The notes: generated by a model not told the origin, from the letters alone. A stretch of 64,000 nucleotides of DNA from Rhodoferax sp. (GCA_018061265.1 JAGOUM010000004.1:1-64000), one strand, 5' to 3'. Positions 46,059-56,350 are shown, counted from the stretch's first letter. Numbers and translations: made by a program.

Positions 46059-47242
46059 CAACGGCCTCCCCAGCGCTGTGGCAGCCTTACTGCACGGTGC
46101 AGCAATACAGCGCACAACGCGCCCAAGCCAAGGGTTGCCACAAGCAAACCCGCCATCACGGTAGTTGAATAGTACAGGGGGGCCGCCATTTGCAATTGTT
46201 CCACCTGCAGGCGGATGTAATGGGTGTAGGGCAACAATTGCGCCCAGCCACGCGCCAGTGGCGGCATGGATTGCAGCGGGAACCCCATGCCACTAAACGC
46301 AAAAGCAGGTGCGGTGATGAACCCGGTGGCTGACAATGCCGTGCGCAAGGAAAGTGTGGCCACCGCAGCCAGCGCCCCCATGACCAGTGACAGTGCCAGA
46401 AACACAAGCAAAGCCCAGGCGACCCAGATCACGGAGCCCGGTGGCTGCCAGCCTCGGCCCCAGGTCAGTCCCAACAGACTCAGCAGGGCAACGAGTCCCA
46501 GGCCGATCCATGACCATGTCAGTTTACCCAGCAATGCGGCAGTGGTTTGCAAAAGTCCTTGTGGCTGCACCAACCATTGCCCGAGAGTGGCATCTCGCAG
46601 CTCACGCCCGACACTCCAGGCGCCTGCGGTCATGGCCAGGATATGCAGCAAAGCGGGTATCAGCGCTGCCGCCAAAAACTGCTCATAGTTCTGCGACACG
46701 TTGAAAAGTGTCACCAGCCGGGTTTGTATCGGCTCCATGGCTGACCGGGTCAAAAGCGCCGGCTGACCCCGTTTGTTGCGCGCGCTCATCTCGACCCCGG
46801 CCGATAGGGTGGCGACCACGGTACGAACGTCTCGCTGAATCAGCCCGGAATGTGTCCCAAACTGCGCGTTATGCAGCAAGGTGACCTGTGCGGCCTGGCC
46901 CAGTTTGATAGCGCGCGCAAAGTCGGGTGGAATACTCACTACGGCATACACATCGGTGCGACGCAGCGCTTGCGTGGCTTGCGCCGTATCGTTATAGGTG
47001 TCCACCAGTTTCAAGCCTGGGGTGGCTGCCAGAAAACGCTGCAACTGGCGCGACAGTCCCGAGTGATCCTGATCAATGACGGCAATCGGCAAATTTTGCG
47101 GCAGCCCGGCAGAAAATATCCAGCCAAACAACAGACAGCCAAGCATTGGCACCCATGAAATCATGGCCAGATCCCAGGGGCTGGCGCGCAGGCGTGAAGC
47201 CTCGCGTCGCGCACTGCTGACAAAGGTTTGCCAGAAAACCAT
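46058..47242 (-). CDS. ABC-2 family permease, first of pair
   Basis: A 394-residue paralogue of the next gene with the same topology: N-terminal helix, periplasmic domain ('LPIAVIDQDHSGLSRQLQRF'), then about five helices. The pair probably forms a heterodimer in an efflux machine with the HlyD and TolC proteins encoded upstream. The missing ATPase may be encoded elsewhere, or the system may use another energy source. Confidence 0.85.
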   Translation of the reverse strand: MVFWQTFVSSARREASRLRASPWDLAMISWVPMLGCLLFGWIFSAGLPQNLPIAVIDQDHSGLSRQLQRFLAATPGLKLVDTYNDTAQATQALRRTDVYAVVSIPPDFARAIKLGQAAQVTLLHNAQFGTHSGLIQRDVRTVVATLSAGVEMSARNKRGQPALLTRSAMEPIQTRLVTLFNVSQNYEQFLAAALIPALLHILAMTAGAWSVGRELRDATLGQWLVQPQGLLQTTAALLGKLTWSWIGLGLVALLSLLGLTWGRGWQPPGSVIWVAWALLVFLALSLVMGALAAVATLSLRTALSATGFITAPAFAFSGMGFPLQSMPPLARGWAQLLPYTHYIRLQVEQLQMAAPLYYSTTVMAGLLVATLGLGALCAVLLHRAVRLPQRWGGR

Positions 47243-47265
47243 GCCGTGCCTTTGCCTTGGGCAAA

Positions 47266-48255
47266 CTAGTGCACCAGCACGCTCATGCCCGGACGTGCAC
47301 CCGCGATGACCGCCAGTGGGCGCGCCTTCACCTCAAAAGTGCGGGCATCAAAACCCTGGCCCGCCCGGGTGGCCCGCCAAGTGGCAAAGTCGGGTAACAC
47401 GGCGCTGTGAAACACCTTGAAGCGAACCTGCCGGTTGTCCAAAGCCGGCAAAACCGCCTCAAATTCGGTGCCTTGGGCAAAACGCGCCAGTCGGTCCTCA
47501 CGCACATTGAGAACCACCCATTGATCATTGGGGTCGACCACCGTCACCACCGCCACGCCCTGGGCAGACAATTCGCCCACCCTGGCCAGCACTTTTGCCA
47601 CTTCGCCCGCCACCGGGCTCTTCAGCTCGGTCTCGGCCTGTGCAGCCTGCACCTCAGCCACCATGCCCGCCAACTGGCGTGCCTGCGCATTGGCTGCCGC
47701 CTTGTCTTCTGACCGTGCCCCTGCACGCGCCAGGTCGTACTGGGCCTTGGCAGCGAGCGCCTGGTCCCGGGATGCTGAAGAATTGGCAAACGCTTCGTCG
47801 CGTTTTTGGGCGGCCACCAGGCCGTCCCTGGCCAAACCGTCCACTCGCTTGAACGAAATTTGTGCCAGATCGGCCGCCGCCTGGGCACGTTGCCATTGCA
47901 GGCGCGCCATCTCGATTTCCTGAGGACGCGCACCATTGCCGGCCTTGTCAGCCACAGCCTGAGCGGCCTGTTGGGCGGCCGTGGCCTGCGCCAGTTTGGC
48001 GGTGACTTCGGGGCTGTCGGTGCGCATCAGCGGGCTGCCGATGTGCACCAAGTCGCCCTCACTGACCAAAACCTGCGCAATGCGGGCCGTTACTTTAGGC
48101 GCGATGTCGGTTTCCCGGGCCTCCATCTGACCTTGAAAAACCTCCGGGGGTGACTGGCTTGCTCGCCACAGGCCATAGGCAAGAAAACTCACCAGGGCCA
48201 CGACTGCAAGGGCCATGGTTGCGTATTTCAGGAAACTGGTCTTCTGCATTTTCAT
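47266..48255 (-). CDS. HlyD-family membrane fusion protein
   Basis: 329 residues. N-terminal membrane anchor ('ATMALAVVALVSFLAYGLWR'), lipoyl-like half ('ARETDIAPKVTARIAQVLVS'), an Ala/Gln-rich coiled-coil hairpin (about 80-200), and a beta-barrel. It bridges the inner-membrane permease to TolC. The start is the ATG at 48255 overlapping the tolC-like stop (ATGA). Confidence 0.88.
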   Translation of the reverse strand: MKMQKTSFLKYATMALAVVALVSFLAYGLWRASQSPPEVFQGQMEARETDIAPKVTARIAQVLVSEGDLVHIGSPLMRTDSPEVTAKLAQATAAQQAAQAVADKAGNGARPQEIEMARLQWQRAQAAADLAQISFKRVDGLARDGLVAAQKRDEAFANSSASRDQALAAKAQYDLARAGARSEDKAAANAQARQLAGMVAEVQAAQAETELKSPVAGEVAKVLARVGELSAQGVAVVTVVDPNDQWVVLNVREDRLARFAQGTEFEAVLPALDNRQVRFKVFHSAVLPDFATWRATRAGQGFDARTFEVKARPLAVIAGARPGMSVLVH

Positions 48256-49646
48256 TGAACTCTGATATCTGCCCGGCTGGCATATGCGCTGAATTGTTCG
48301 GACAAGCCGCAACTCTCCAGCAGCAGTGCAAGTGCCACCACATAGTCATAGGCTACCTGGGCGCGTTCGGTTTCAACTTTGACCTGGTTGACTTCAGCGT
48401 CCATCAACTCCAGTGCAGTGCCGGTGCCTTCGCGCAGCGCCGCAGTGCGTAGTCGCACCACTTCCTGCGCGAGGACCACCCCCGTTGCCGTGGCCAGAAA
48501 CTGCTGGCGAGTCTGTTCCAGCGTACGCCAGTTTTTCTCCACCAGCAAACTGATGTCACTGCGGGCCTGCAGTTCGAGATGTTTGACCTGCTCGATCTGT
48601 TGCTGTGAGGCGGCTGCCAGCAGGTTGCGGTCGACTGCGTCGTAAAGCGTCCAGCGGGCTGCGATACCACCTACCCAATCCGTCTGGCCAAATGCAAGTT
48701 CGCGTTGTCCAAAGGCAAATACCTGGGGTTTGCGCAAACCCTCCTGGCCTTGATGCAATTGGCGGGCCTGTGCCTGCTTGGCTGCTACCTTGGCCAGGCC
48801 CGGATGCTTGGCCAGTGCGGCCGACAGAAAGTACGACAGTGGCTCAATCGGCTGGGTCAAGACAAATAAATCAGTGGTGGGGGTGACCGGAGTCTCTGCT
48901 CTAAGCGTGTGTGATAAGGCCACCGATGCAAGTTCCGCATCACTACGGGTTTTCTGGGCGTTGCGACGTGCTTCTTCGTATGCCGCTTGCGCCTGCAGGC
49001 GCTCCACTCTCGAAATCACACCCGCTGCCAGCATTCTGGATGCGGCTGCGTCATGTCTGGTGATGTCATCCAAAGCGGCTTGACGCAACGTGGCCGCTTT
49101 GGCGGCCAATTGGGCACCAAAGTAGCGCTGCACCAGCTGCGTGACCAATTCCTCCCCGACTTTTTGAGTATCCGCAAGGGCTTCATCACTTTGGGCCTGC
49201 ACAAATCCGCGAACCGAATCAGCCACCCCACCGTTATAAAGCGGCCATACGGCGGACACTGATTGAGTGGTGCCATTGTCAGCACGGTTGTAGCTGTAGT
49301 TCGAAGGAAACTGCGGCATCGAGATGCCGGGGCCTTGCAGCGAGGGCGGCAAAAGCTGACCAACATTGGCCAGGGCCTGGTTGATCGGATCGAGGTTAAA
49401 GTTGAGGTTCAGGTTGTAGGCATAAGCCGTTGCAGTCAGGCTTACAACGGGTCCGCCCAGACCTTGCATCCCCTGCACCTGAAGTGACTTGCCATGCGCA
49501 GCCGCCTGGGCAGCGGCAAGTTGATCCGAACTGGCGGTGAGGCGTTGCAGAGCAGCCTCAAAGCTCAGGCTTTGCGACTGCGCTTGCGCCAGGCTCGAGC
49601 CAGCTGCTAGCAGTAAGGTGACCGCCCAATTCAGAAAATGTGGCAT
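48252..49646 (-). CDS. TolC-family outer membrane efflux protein
   Basis: About 464 residues with a signal peptide (MPHFLNWAVTLLLAAGSSLA-QAQ) and two repeated OEP domains of long helices with Ala/Gln-rich heptads. It forms the outer-membrane channel of the tripartite efflux system and is first in the operon. The ATG at 49646 is preferred over an upstream TTG. Confidence 0.88.
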   Translation of the reverse strand: MPHFLNWAVTLLLAAGSSLAQAQSQSLSFEAALQRLTASSDQLAAAQAAAHGKSLQVQGMQGLGGPVVSLTATAYAYNLNLNFNLDPINQALANVGQLLPPSLQGPGISMPQFPSNYSYNRADNGTTQSVSAVWPLYNGGVADSVRGFVQAQSDEALADTQKVGEELVTQLVQRYFGAQLAAKAATLRQAALDDITRHDAAASRMLAAGVISRVERLQAQAAYEEARRNAQKTRSDAELASVALSHTLRAETPVTPTTDLFVLTQPIEPLSYFLSAALAKHPGLAKVAAKQAQARQLHQGQEGLRKPQVFAFGQRELAFGQTDWVGGIAARWTLYDAVDRNLLAAASQQQIEQVKHLELQARSDISLLVEKNWRTLEQTRQQFLATATGVVLAQEVVRLRTAALREGTGTALELMDAEVNQVKVETERAQVAYDYVVALALLLESCGLSEQFSAYASRADIRVQ

Positions 49647-49697
49647 GAATGAACCGTGCAACCCTGGCGTCTGAAGACAGAGCGCGGATTATCCTGA

Positions 49698-50597
49698 TTA
49701 CAGTCGCATCGTGTCGACTGAAATGACGGCACTGAGCGTATGCAGCGAGCTTGGCGCAATCGTGATGCGGTCCGGCCCGGCGTTACAGGTTTCCACGCAC
49801 AACATCTGCTGGTATTCTCCGGCGGCCATGTCAGGAAAACTTTTCTCTTTTTCAGACCAGGGGTTCCAGACCACTGTCGAGCTGCTGCCCGACTTGCTGA
49901 CACTCACCGTGCGTTTGAGCGTCGGGTCATCGATCAGACTGCTGGTGCTTGTGTCGAAGTAGATTCGGTCAGTTTCCCCGTCAAACCGTACTGCGCCACT
50001 TTGTCGGCCAGTCACCATGCCATGCACTTTGTCCAGGAAACTGCAACCGTCAAGACCGTGTACCGCAGTTTGTGTGATATCTGAGGTACAAAAATAGGTG
50101 TGCAGCGCCTGTGAAATCTCAAATGGCGCATCACCGGTATTGCTTGTGATGAGTGCGAGCGTCAGCGTGTGGCCCACCGTCACAACCAGTTCCAGATCAA
50201 AGGCGTGGTCCCATAAGACACGCGTTTCGGCGTCATCACTGATACCCAAGCGCAGCACCATCTGTCCGGCAGCATCCGTTGCGGCGGCCCGCATCTGCCA
50301 CATCCGCGTGCGCACAAATCCGTGCGCTGGCTTGTCTGGTACGGCGCCAAACCAGGGCCAGCAAACCGGCACACCACCGCGTACCGGTTTGCCACTCTCA
50401 AACAGGGCCGCTTTGGAGAGCCAGATCACCGGTTGCTGACCAATGGGCTGCCAGCTCAGCAACTGCCCGCCGTGCAAGGCGATGCTGGCGCTGGCTTGTG
50501 CCGTGGTGACATGTGCCACTGGCAAACCTGGGCCGCGGTCTTCAAAATGCAGTTGACCAAGCATTGCAAATTGTTGGTTCAAAGCAGCTGTCTTCAT
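49698..50597 (-). CDS. D-hexose-6-phosphate mutarotase (YeaD-like)
   Basis: A protein of about 299 residues in the aldose 1-epimerase superfamily: 'GGQLLSWQPIGQQPVIWLSK', 'PVRGGVPVCWPWFG', 'HGFVRTRMWQM', 'QALHTYFCTSDI' and 'VVWNPWSEKEKSFPDMAAGE' are signature segments of glucose-6-phosphate 1-epimerase. It is a single gene with no evident operon partner. Confidence 0.9.
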   Translation of the reverse strand: MKTAALNQQFAMLGQLHFEDRGPGLPVAHVTTAQASASIALHGGQLLSWQPIGQQPVIWLSKAALFESGKPVRGGVPVCWPWFGAVPDKPAHGFVRTRMWQMRAAATDAAGQMVLRLGISDDAETRVLWDHAFDLELVVTVGHTLTLALITSNTGDAPFEISQALHTYFCTSDITQTAVHGLDGCSFLDKVHGMVTGRQSGAVRFDGETDRIYFDTSTSSLIDDPTLKRTVSVSKSGSSSTVVWNPWSEKEKSFPDMAAGEYQQMLCVETCNAGPDRITIAPSSLHTLSAVISVDTMRL

Positions 50598-50803
50598 TCT
50601 GGTTCCATGAAACAATATCAAAAACGCAGCATACTATATATACCCAGTTTGCGCTAGAGCCAAATTATCTTCAAATTTGTCTGACACTGAACGGCGACGG
50701 GTCGGCACACACTGTAACCGGAGCCAGCCGGGCAACGGGCGACTGAAACCAAAACACAATCGTGGCATGATTCATGGTTGATCCCACTGTCCCGGAGCCT
50801 TGT

Positions 50804-52318
50804 ATGAACGCGCCATTGACCACAGCCATCTTGAACACCCACCAAACCTTGCACGACGTTGGCGCCAAATGGGACAACGACATCCTGCACCAACTCACGC
50901 AATACATCGCCGTGCCAGCCAAGTCGCCGATGTTCGACCCTGACTGGGCACAGAACGGGTTTATCGATACCGTGGTGCGCCATGCTGCCGACTGGGTTCA
51001 GGCACAACAGGTGCCCGGACTGGAGCTCGAAATTGTGCGTCTGCCTGGGCGCACACCCGTGCTGTTCTTCGAAATTGCGGCGCGCGGCGCTGCGGTCAAC
51101 CCGGCACCCCGTGCTGAGCAGACCGTCGGCTCCGGGGCGGTGGCGACACAGACTGTCCTGATGTACGGCCACCTCGACAAACAACCCGAGTTCTCGGGTT
51201 GGCGCAGCGACCTTGGCCCCTGGAGCCCCAAATACATGGACGGCAAGCTCTACGGGCGAGGTGGTGCTGATGATGGTTATGCGGTGTACGCTGCCATTGC
51301 TGCAGTGCAGGCAGTGCAGGCTCAAGGCGGTGCTCACCCGCGCATCGTCGGTCTGATTGAAACCAGCGAAGAAAGCGGCTCACACGACCTGCCCGCTTAC
51401 ATCGATGCCCTCAAACTCCGACTCGGTGAGGTTGGGCTGGTGATTTGCCTGGACTCGGGTGCGGGCAACTACGACCAGTTGTGGCTGACCAACAGCCTGC
51501 GCGGCAATGTCACCGGCGTACTCAAGGTCGCGGTACTCACCGAGGGTGTGCACTCGGGCGATGCCAGTGGTCTGGTGCCGTCAAGTTTTCGCATCATGCG
51601 CCAGGTGCTCGATCGGCTTGAAGACAGTGCCACGGGCCGCCTGCTGCCGGCGCAGTTTCACTGTGAAGTACCCGCCGATCGTGTCGCCCAAGCCCGCGCG
51701 ACAGCGGCAATCCTCGGTGACGAGATTTACAAGCGCTTTCCATGGGCGCATGCCGACTGCGGAGGTGCCACACAAGCGACATTGCCAACCACCACCGACC
51801 CACTACAGGCTTTGATGAACCGGACCTGGATGCCCACTTTGAGTGTGACCGGAGTGGATGGCATGCCCAATCTGCAAAATGCCGGTAACGTGCTGCGCCC
51901 CTACACGGCCTTCAAGATCAGTTTGCGTTTGCCGCCACTGGTGGATGCCGCTCAAGCGGTGCAAAGCCTCAAAACCCTGCTTGAAGACAACGCACCGTAC
52001 CAGGCCAGCGTGACGTTTGAGGGGGGTGCCGGTGCCACCGGCTGGAACGCGCCAGAGAGCGCGCCTTGGTTTGAGCGTGCAATGAATGCCGCGTCCCAGA
52101 GCTGCTTTGGAGCACCTTGCGGCCACATCGGACAGGGCGGGACCATTCCACTCATGAACATGCTGGCCAAGGGGTTCCCAAAGGCGCAGATGATGGTGTG
52201 TGGAGTGCTCGGCCCCAAGAGCAATGCCCATGGACCCAACGAGTTCCTGCATGTGCCCTACGCCAAAAAGCTCACTGCTGCAGTCGCGCAAGTTCTGGCG
52301 GCTGCGGCCCAAGCCTGA
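50804..52318 (+). CDS. M20 family metallopeptidase
   Basis: About 504 residues. Dinuclear zinc-binding motifs of the M20 family are visible: 'VLMYGHLDKQPEF', 'LYGRGGADDGYAV', 'LIETSEESGSHDLP' and 'VICLDSGAGNYDQLW', plus 'GHIGQGGTIPLMNML'. It is a cytoplasmic dipeptidase or deacylase-like enzyme; the substrate is unknown. The ATG at 50804 (GGAG upstream) is favoured over one at 50774. Confidence 0.9.
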   Translation: MNAPLTTAILNTHQTLHDVGAKWDNDILHQLTQYIAVPAKSPMFDPDWAQNGFIDTVVRHAADWVQAQQVPGLELEIVRLPGRTPVLFFEIAARGAAVNPAPRAEQTVGSGAVATQTVLMYGHLDKQPEFSGWRSDLGPWSPKYMDGKLYGRGGADDGYAVYAAIAAVQAVQAQGGAHPRIVGLIETSEESGSHDLPAYIDALKLRLGEVGLVICLDSGAGNYDQLWLTNSLRGNVTGVLKVAVLTEGVHSGDASGLVPSSFRIMRQVLDRLEDSATGRLLPAQFHCEVPADRVAQARATAAILGDEIYKRFPWAHADCGGATQATLPTTTDPLQALMNRTWMPTLSVTGVDGMPNLQNAGNVLRPYTAFKISLRLPPLVDAAQAVQSLKTLLEDNAPYQASVTFEGGAGATGWNAPESAPWFERAMNAASQSCFGAPCGHIGQGGTIPLMNMLAKGFPKAQMMVCGVLGPKSNAHGPNEFLHVPYAKKLTAAVAQVLAAAAQA

Positions 52319-52356
52319 CTTGGTGGCGCAGCGGCGTTGACGCCAGCGCGCAGTGG

Positions 52357-53193
52357 TCAGAGTTTTTCGGTCTCACCGGCCTTGGGTTGCCACTTCATCA
52401 GCGCAGTTTCTATGCGGCCCACCAGGGCGTCCAGTGCCAGTGCAAAAACGGTCAGCACCACAATGCCGGCCATCACGGTGTTGATGTCGAAGCTGCCCTC
52501 GGCCTGCAAGATCAGGTAACCCACACCCTGGCTGGAGCCCAGGTACTCGCCCACCACGGCACCCACAAACGCCAGCCCGACCGAAGTGTGTAACGAGCTG
52601 AACACCCAGGCGGTTGCGCTGGGCAGGTAGACATGGCGCAGCAACTGGTGCTGACTGGCGCCAAGCATTCGCGCATTGGCCAGCACCACCGGACTGACTT
52701 CCTTGACGCCTTGGTAAACATTAAAAAACACAATAAAAAACACCAGTGTGACGCCCAAGGCCACCTTGGAGCCCATTCCCAGACCGAACCAGACGGAAAA
52801 AATCGGGGCCAGGATGATGCGCGGCATGGCGTTGGCCGCTTTGATGTAGGGCTCCAGGATGGCGCTTGCCATGGGTGAAAGCGCGAGCCACAACCCGCCG
52901 CCCAGTCCCAGTGTTGCGCCAATGGCAAACGCCATGAGGGTCTCGGCCAGCGTCACAGCCAGGTGCTGGTAGATGTCTGCATCCACCACAAACCAGGCCC
53001 AGATACGCTCGCCCATCTTTAGCGGCTCGCCGAAAAAGAAGGCGGCCTGCCGGTCATTGTCAAACATCATCGGAGGGATCAGGCCCGGTGTTGTCATGAC
53101 ATGCCAGAACACAAACAACAGCACCAGAAGACCCAGTTGCCAAAGCCACAGGTTGCCGCTACGCGGTTTGAGAGCTTTCCACATCGATGTCAT
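52357..53193 (-). CDS. ABC transporter permease, NitT/TauT/SsuC type
   Basis: A 278-residue inner-membrane permease with six helices and the EAA-like loop 'VKEVSPVVLANARMLGASQH'. It forms an importer with the ATPase and binding protein encoded upstream. The start overlaps the ATPase gene stop by 4 bases. Confidence 0.9.
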   Translation of the reverse strand: MTSMWKALKPRSGNLWLWQLGLLVLLFVFWHVMTTPGLIPPMMFDNDRQAAFFFGEPLKMGERIWAWFVVDADIYQHLAVTLAETLMAFAIGATLGLGGGLWLALSPMASAILEPYIKAANAMPRIILAPIFSVWFGLGMGSKVALGVTLVFFIVFFNVYQGVKEVSPVVLANARMLGASQHQLLRHVYLPSATAWVFSSLHTSVGLAFVGAVVGEYLGSSQGVGYLILQAEGSFDINTVMAGIVVLTVFALALDALVGRIETALMKWQPKAGETEKL

Positions 53194-53999
53194 GCCGCCG
53201 TGAGTTGTTGCCGGTAGCCCTTGAGGACCTCTTCGCGCAGGACCGCCCAGATGGACTGGTGCAGATCGATGAAACGGGGTGTCATTTTGATTTCTGCCAC
53301 GTCCCGTGGGCGCTCCATGTCGATGGCAAAGTCACCAATCGGGTGGCTGCCCGGTCCGGCGCTCAGTACCACCACGCGATCACTCATGGCAATGGCCTCG
53401 TCCAGGTCGTGCGTGATGAACAGCACTGCCTTGCGTTTGGACTGCCACAGTGCCAACAGCTCGTTTTCCATGAGCTGGCGCGTCTGGATGTCAAGTGCCG
53501 AAAACGGCTCGTCCATCAAAATGATGTCGGGGTCGAGCACCAGCGTCTGCGCCAGGCTCACACGTTTGCGCATCCCGCCACTCATCTGGTGCGGGTAGCG
53601 GTCACCAAAGCCGCCCAGACCGACACGGCGCAGCCACTCATCGGCCTGGGCGTGCGCCTGTGCCGTGGGCATGCCGCGAAATTCCAGGCCGGCCATCACA
53701 TTGCCAAGCGCGGTACGCCAGGGCATCAGGCTGTCGGCCTGAAACATGTAGCCAGCCCTTTTGTTGATGTCCTTGAGAGGCTGGCCAAACACCTCTACCG
53801 TGCCCGAGCTCGGAACCAGCAGCCCCGCGCCCACGTTCAGCAGGGTGCTTTTGCCGCAGCCGGTTGGCCCCACAACGCTGACAAACTCGGCAGCACCCAC
53901 GGTCAGGCTCACATCTTTGACAGCGGTGTAGCGCTGGCGCGGGTTATGCCTGTCGGTGAAGGTGCAGGCGACGTCCTGCAAACGCAAGGCCGGGGTCAT
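53190..53999 (-). CDS. ABC transporter ATP-binding protein, NitT/TauT/SsuB type
   Basis: 269 residues from the ATG at 53999. Walker A 'GPTGCGKSTLLNVGAG', signature 'MSGGMRKRVSLAQTLV', Walker B 'IILMDEPFSALD' and 'FITHDLDEA' are all intact. The position between binding protein and permease genes indicates a nitrate/sulfonate/taurine/pyrimidine-precursor-class importer. Confidence 0.92.
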   Translation of the reverse strand: MTPALRLQDVACTFTDRHNPRQRYTAVKDVSLTVGAAEFVSVVGPTGCGKSTLLNVGAGLLVPSSGTVEVFGQPLKDINKRAGYMFQADSLMPWRTALGNVMAGLEFRGMPTAQAHAQADEWLRRVGLGGFGDRYPHQMSGGMRKRVSLAQTLVLDPDIILMDEPFSALDIQTRQLMENELLALWQSKRKAVLFITHDLDEAIAMSDRVVVLSAGPGSHPIGDFAIDMERPRDVAEIKMTPRFIDLHQSIWAVLREEVLKGYRQQLTAA

Positions 54000-54000
54000 G

Positions 54001-55035
54001 TCAACCCTGGGGATACTTTGCGATCGCCTTTTTGACAAAGTCGTTGGTATAGACCGCGTTGAGGTCGAGTTTGGCGGCACCCAGTTTGGCGTCGACACTG
54101 GCCAGGGCCTTGAAGGCCGTTTCAGCGCCCTTGGCGGGAATCATGCCATCGGGTGACAGGGCTTTTTGAGCCGCCAGGAAGCCGTCGATGTAGACCGCAC
54201 GGTCACCCAGCAGGTAGCTCTCGGGCACCACCTTGATGATGTCGCCCGGGCCGGCCTTCTGGATCCACTTGTTGGCCCGCACCATGGCGTTGGCCAGTGC
54301 TTGCGCGGTGTTGGGATTCTTGTCCAGGAAAGCTTGCGGCGCATACAGGCAGCCAGCGGGCATGGGGCCGCCAAACACCTTTTCGGATTCAGCGGGCATG
54401 CGGGTATCAGAGATGATCTTCAAGTCGCCGGAGCGCGCCAGCAAGGTGATGACCGGGTCCAGATTGCTCATGGCGTCAATTTGCCCCGAACGCATGGCCG
54501 CCACGGCGCCGCTGCCGGTGCCAACACCCACAATGCTGACGTCACCTGGTTTCAGGCCGACCTTGGCCAGCAGAAAGTTGACCATCACATTGGTTGAGCT
54601 GCCGGGCGCAGAAACCCCGACTTTTTTGCCTTTGAGGTCAGCAATCGACTTGAAGTTGGGCATGGTCTTGGGGTTGACACCCAAAACGATCTGTGGTGTG
54701 GCCCCTTGCAGCACAAAGGCGCGCATGGGCTGGCCCTTGAACTGCATATTGATGGTGTGTTCAAACGCGCCCGACACCACATCGGCACTGCCACCCACCA
54801 CCGCTTGCAAGGCTTTGGCACCACCCGCAAAGTCCACAATGGTGACGTCCAGCCCTTCGGCCTTGAAGTAGCCCAATTGCTCGGCGATGGTCAGCGGCAG
54901 GTAATAGAACAGGTTCTTGCCGCCCACGGCCAACGACAGCTTGACTTTTTCGGGGGTTTGGGCGGTAGCCAGGCCAGGGAATGTGGTGGTGGCCAGTCCG
55001 GCCAGCGCGCCGGCAACGAGTTCACGTCTTTGCAT
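54001..55035 (-). CDS. ABC transporter substrate-binding protein, NitT/TauT type
   Basis: 344 residues with a signal peptide (MQRRELVAGALAGLATTTFP, cleavage after ATAQ). The mature part has 'IAEQLGYFKAEGLDVTIVDF', 'GSADVVSGAF' and 'LKGKKVGVSAPGSSTN', typical of NMT1/SsuA-like periplasmic binding proteins. The RR at the N-terminus is not a clear Tat motif. The ligand is unknown. Confidence 0.9.
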   Translation of the reverse strand: MQRRELVAGALAGLATTTFPGLATAQTPEKVKLSLAVGGKNLFYYLPLTIAEQLGYFKAEGLDVTIVDFAGGAKALQAVVGGSADVVSGAFEHTINMQFKGQPMRAFVLQGATPQIVLGVNPKTMPNFKSIADLKGKKVGVSAPGSSTNVMVNFLLAKVGLKPGDVSIVGVGTGSGAVAAMRSGQIDAMSNLDPVITLLARSGDLKIISDTRMPAESEKVFGGPMPAGCLYAPQAFLDKNPNTAQALANAMVRANKWIQKAGPGDIIKVVPESYLLGDRAVYIDGFLAAQKALSPDGMIPAKGAETAFKALASVDAKLGAAKLDLNAVYTNDFVKKAIAKYPQG

Positions 55036-55168
55036 TGGGGTATGTCTCCAGGGTTGAAAGGAATGCAGGGCGATCTGATGCGCCCTGTCGGGGTGAATGA
55101 TAACTGCCAAAACGGCATCAAGCGCAGTCAGCATGCACTTGGTTTGCTATGCAATTCATTGATGTCCG

Positions 55169-56350
55169 TCAATGCACCAGAGGTGTCTTCCCGGTCTGAC
55201 GGGCTTGCCTTGCAAGCCACACAATGGCCAGGCCGGTCAGTACCACGGGAATCAGAGAGCCCGCGTTGAGCCATTGCCAGCCACTGGTGGTGATCAGGAC
55301 ACCCGAGCTGAAGGAGCTCAGCGCGGTGGTGGCAAAGACAAAAAAGTTGAGCGCTCCCTGGGCGCGGTCCTTTTCGCCAGCGGTGTAAGTCTGCAAGGAC
55401 AGTGTGGTGCTGCCAGTGAACAGGAAGTTCCATCCCACACCCAGCAGAAACAGGGCGATCAGGAACTGATGCAGGTCCACCCCCGACAGGGCAATGGCAA
55501 TACACAGCAGGTTCAACAAGACGCCCACCCCCATGATGGGCAGCACACCAAAACGTTTGATCAGGTGTCCGGTCACAAAGCCGGGCGCAAACATGCCGAT
55601 CACATGCCACTCCAGCACCAGCGCTGCATCGCTGAAGGGCAGACTGCACTGTTGCATGGCCAGCGGGGTGGCGGCCATCAGCAGGTTCATCACGCCAAAT
55701 CCAAGCGCGCCGGTGACCGCTGCCACGATAAACACGGGCTGGCGCATGATCTGGCGCAGCGGGCGGCCTTCGGCGCTGGCCTGTTTGGCGGGCAGTGGCG
55801 GAAAACGGATGAAGTGAAGCACCGCCATCGACAAAAGGGCAACGCCGCCAAGTGCAAGATAGGCACCCACAAAGGGTACAGCGGTCATGGTTCGGGTTTG
55901 CGCCGCCAGGTTGGGGCCCAACACTGCACCCAGCAAGCCACCGGCCATGACCAAAGAGACTGCTTTTTCGCGGTAGCCGCTGGCAGCCAGCTCGGCCGCA
56001 GCAAATCGGTACAGATTGCCATTGGCGTTGTAATAACCGGCCACCAGCGTGGCGATGCACAACAACCAGAAGTTGCGACTGACGGCTGCATAGGCGCATA
56101 GCAGGGCGCTGCCGATTGCGACCAGCAGGCCGAGTTGGAACGATGCCTTGCGGCCAAATCGATGCTGCGTTTTGGCCACCAGCGCGGTCGACACCGCACC
56201 GCCGACCACATAGGCCATGACCGGCAGGGTGGCCATCCAGCCCAAAGGCGCCAACTCAAAACCGACCAGTCCATTGATGGCGATAAAAGTGACGTTATTG
56301 GTCAGAAAAAGTCCTTGGCAGACAGCCAGAAACCAGAGGTGTCGGTTCAT
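55169..56350 (-). CDS. MFS transporter
   Basis: 393 residues from the ATG at 56350 with about 12 helices. 'KTQHRFGRKASFQLGLLVAI' is the loop 2-3 MFS motif. A second half follows after a central cytoplasmic loop ('PPLPAKQASAEGRPLRQIMR'). It is probably an efflux or uptake carrier of unknown substrate. It is divergent from the EamA gene with a 98-base gap. Confidence 0.85.
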   Translation of the reverse strand: MNRHLWFLAVCQGLFLTNNVTFIAINGLVGFELAPLGWMATLPVMAYVVGGAVSTALVAKTQHRFGRKASFQLGLLVAIGSALLCAYAAVSRNFWLLCIATLVAGYYNANGNLYRFAAAELAASGYREKAVSLVMAGGLLGAVLGPNLAAQTRTMTAVPFVGAYLALGGVALLSMAVLHFIRFPPLPAKQASAEGRPLRQIMRQPVFIVAAVTGALGFGVMNLLMAATPLAMQQCSLPFSDAALVLEWHVIGMFAPGFVTGHLIKRFGVLPIMGVGVLLNLLCIAIALSGVDLHQFLIALFLLGVGWNFLFTGSTTLSLQTYTAGEKDRAQGALNFFVFATTALSSFSSGVLITTSGWQWLNAGSLIPVVLTGLAIVWLARQARQTGKTPLVH

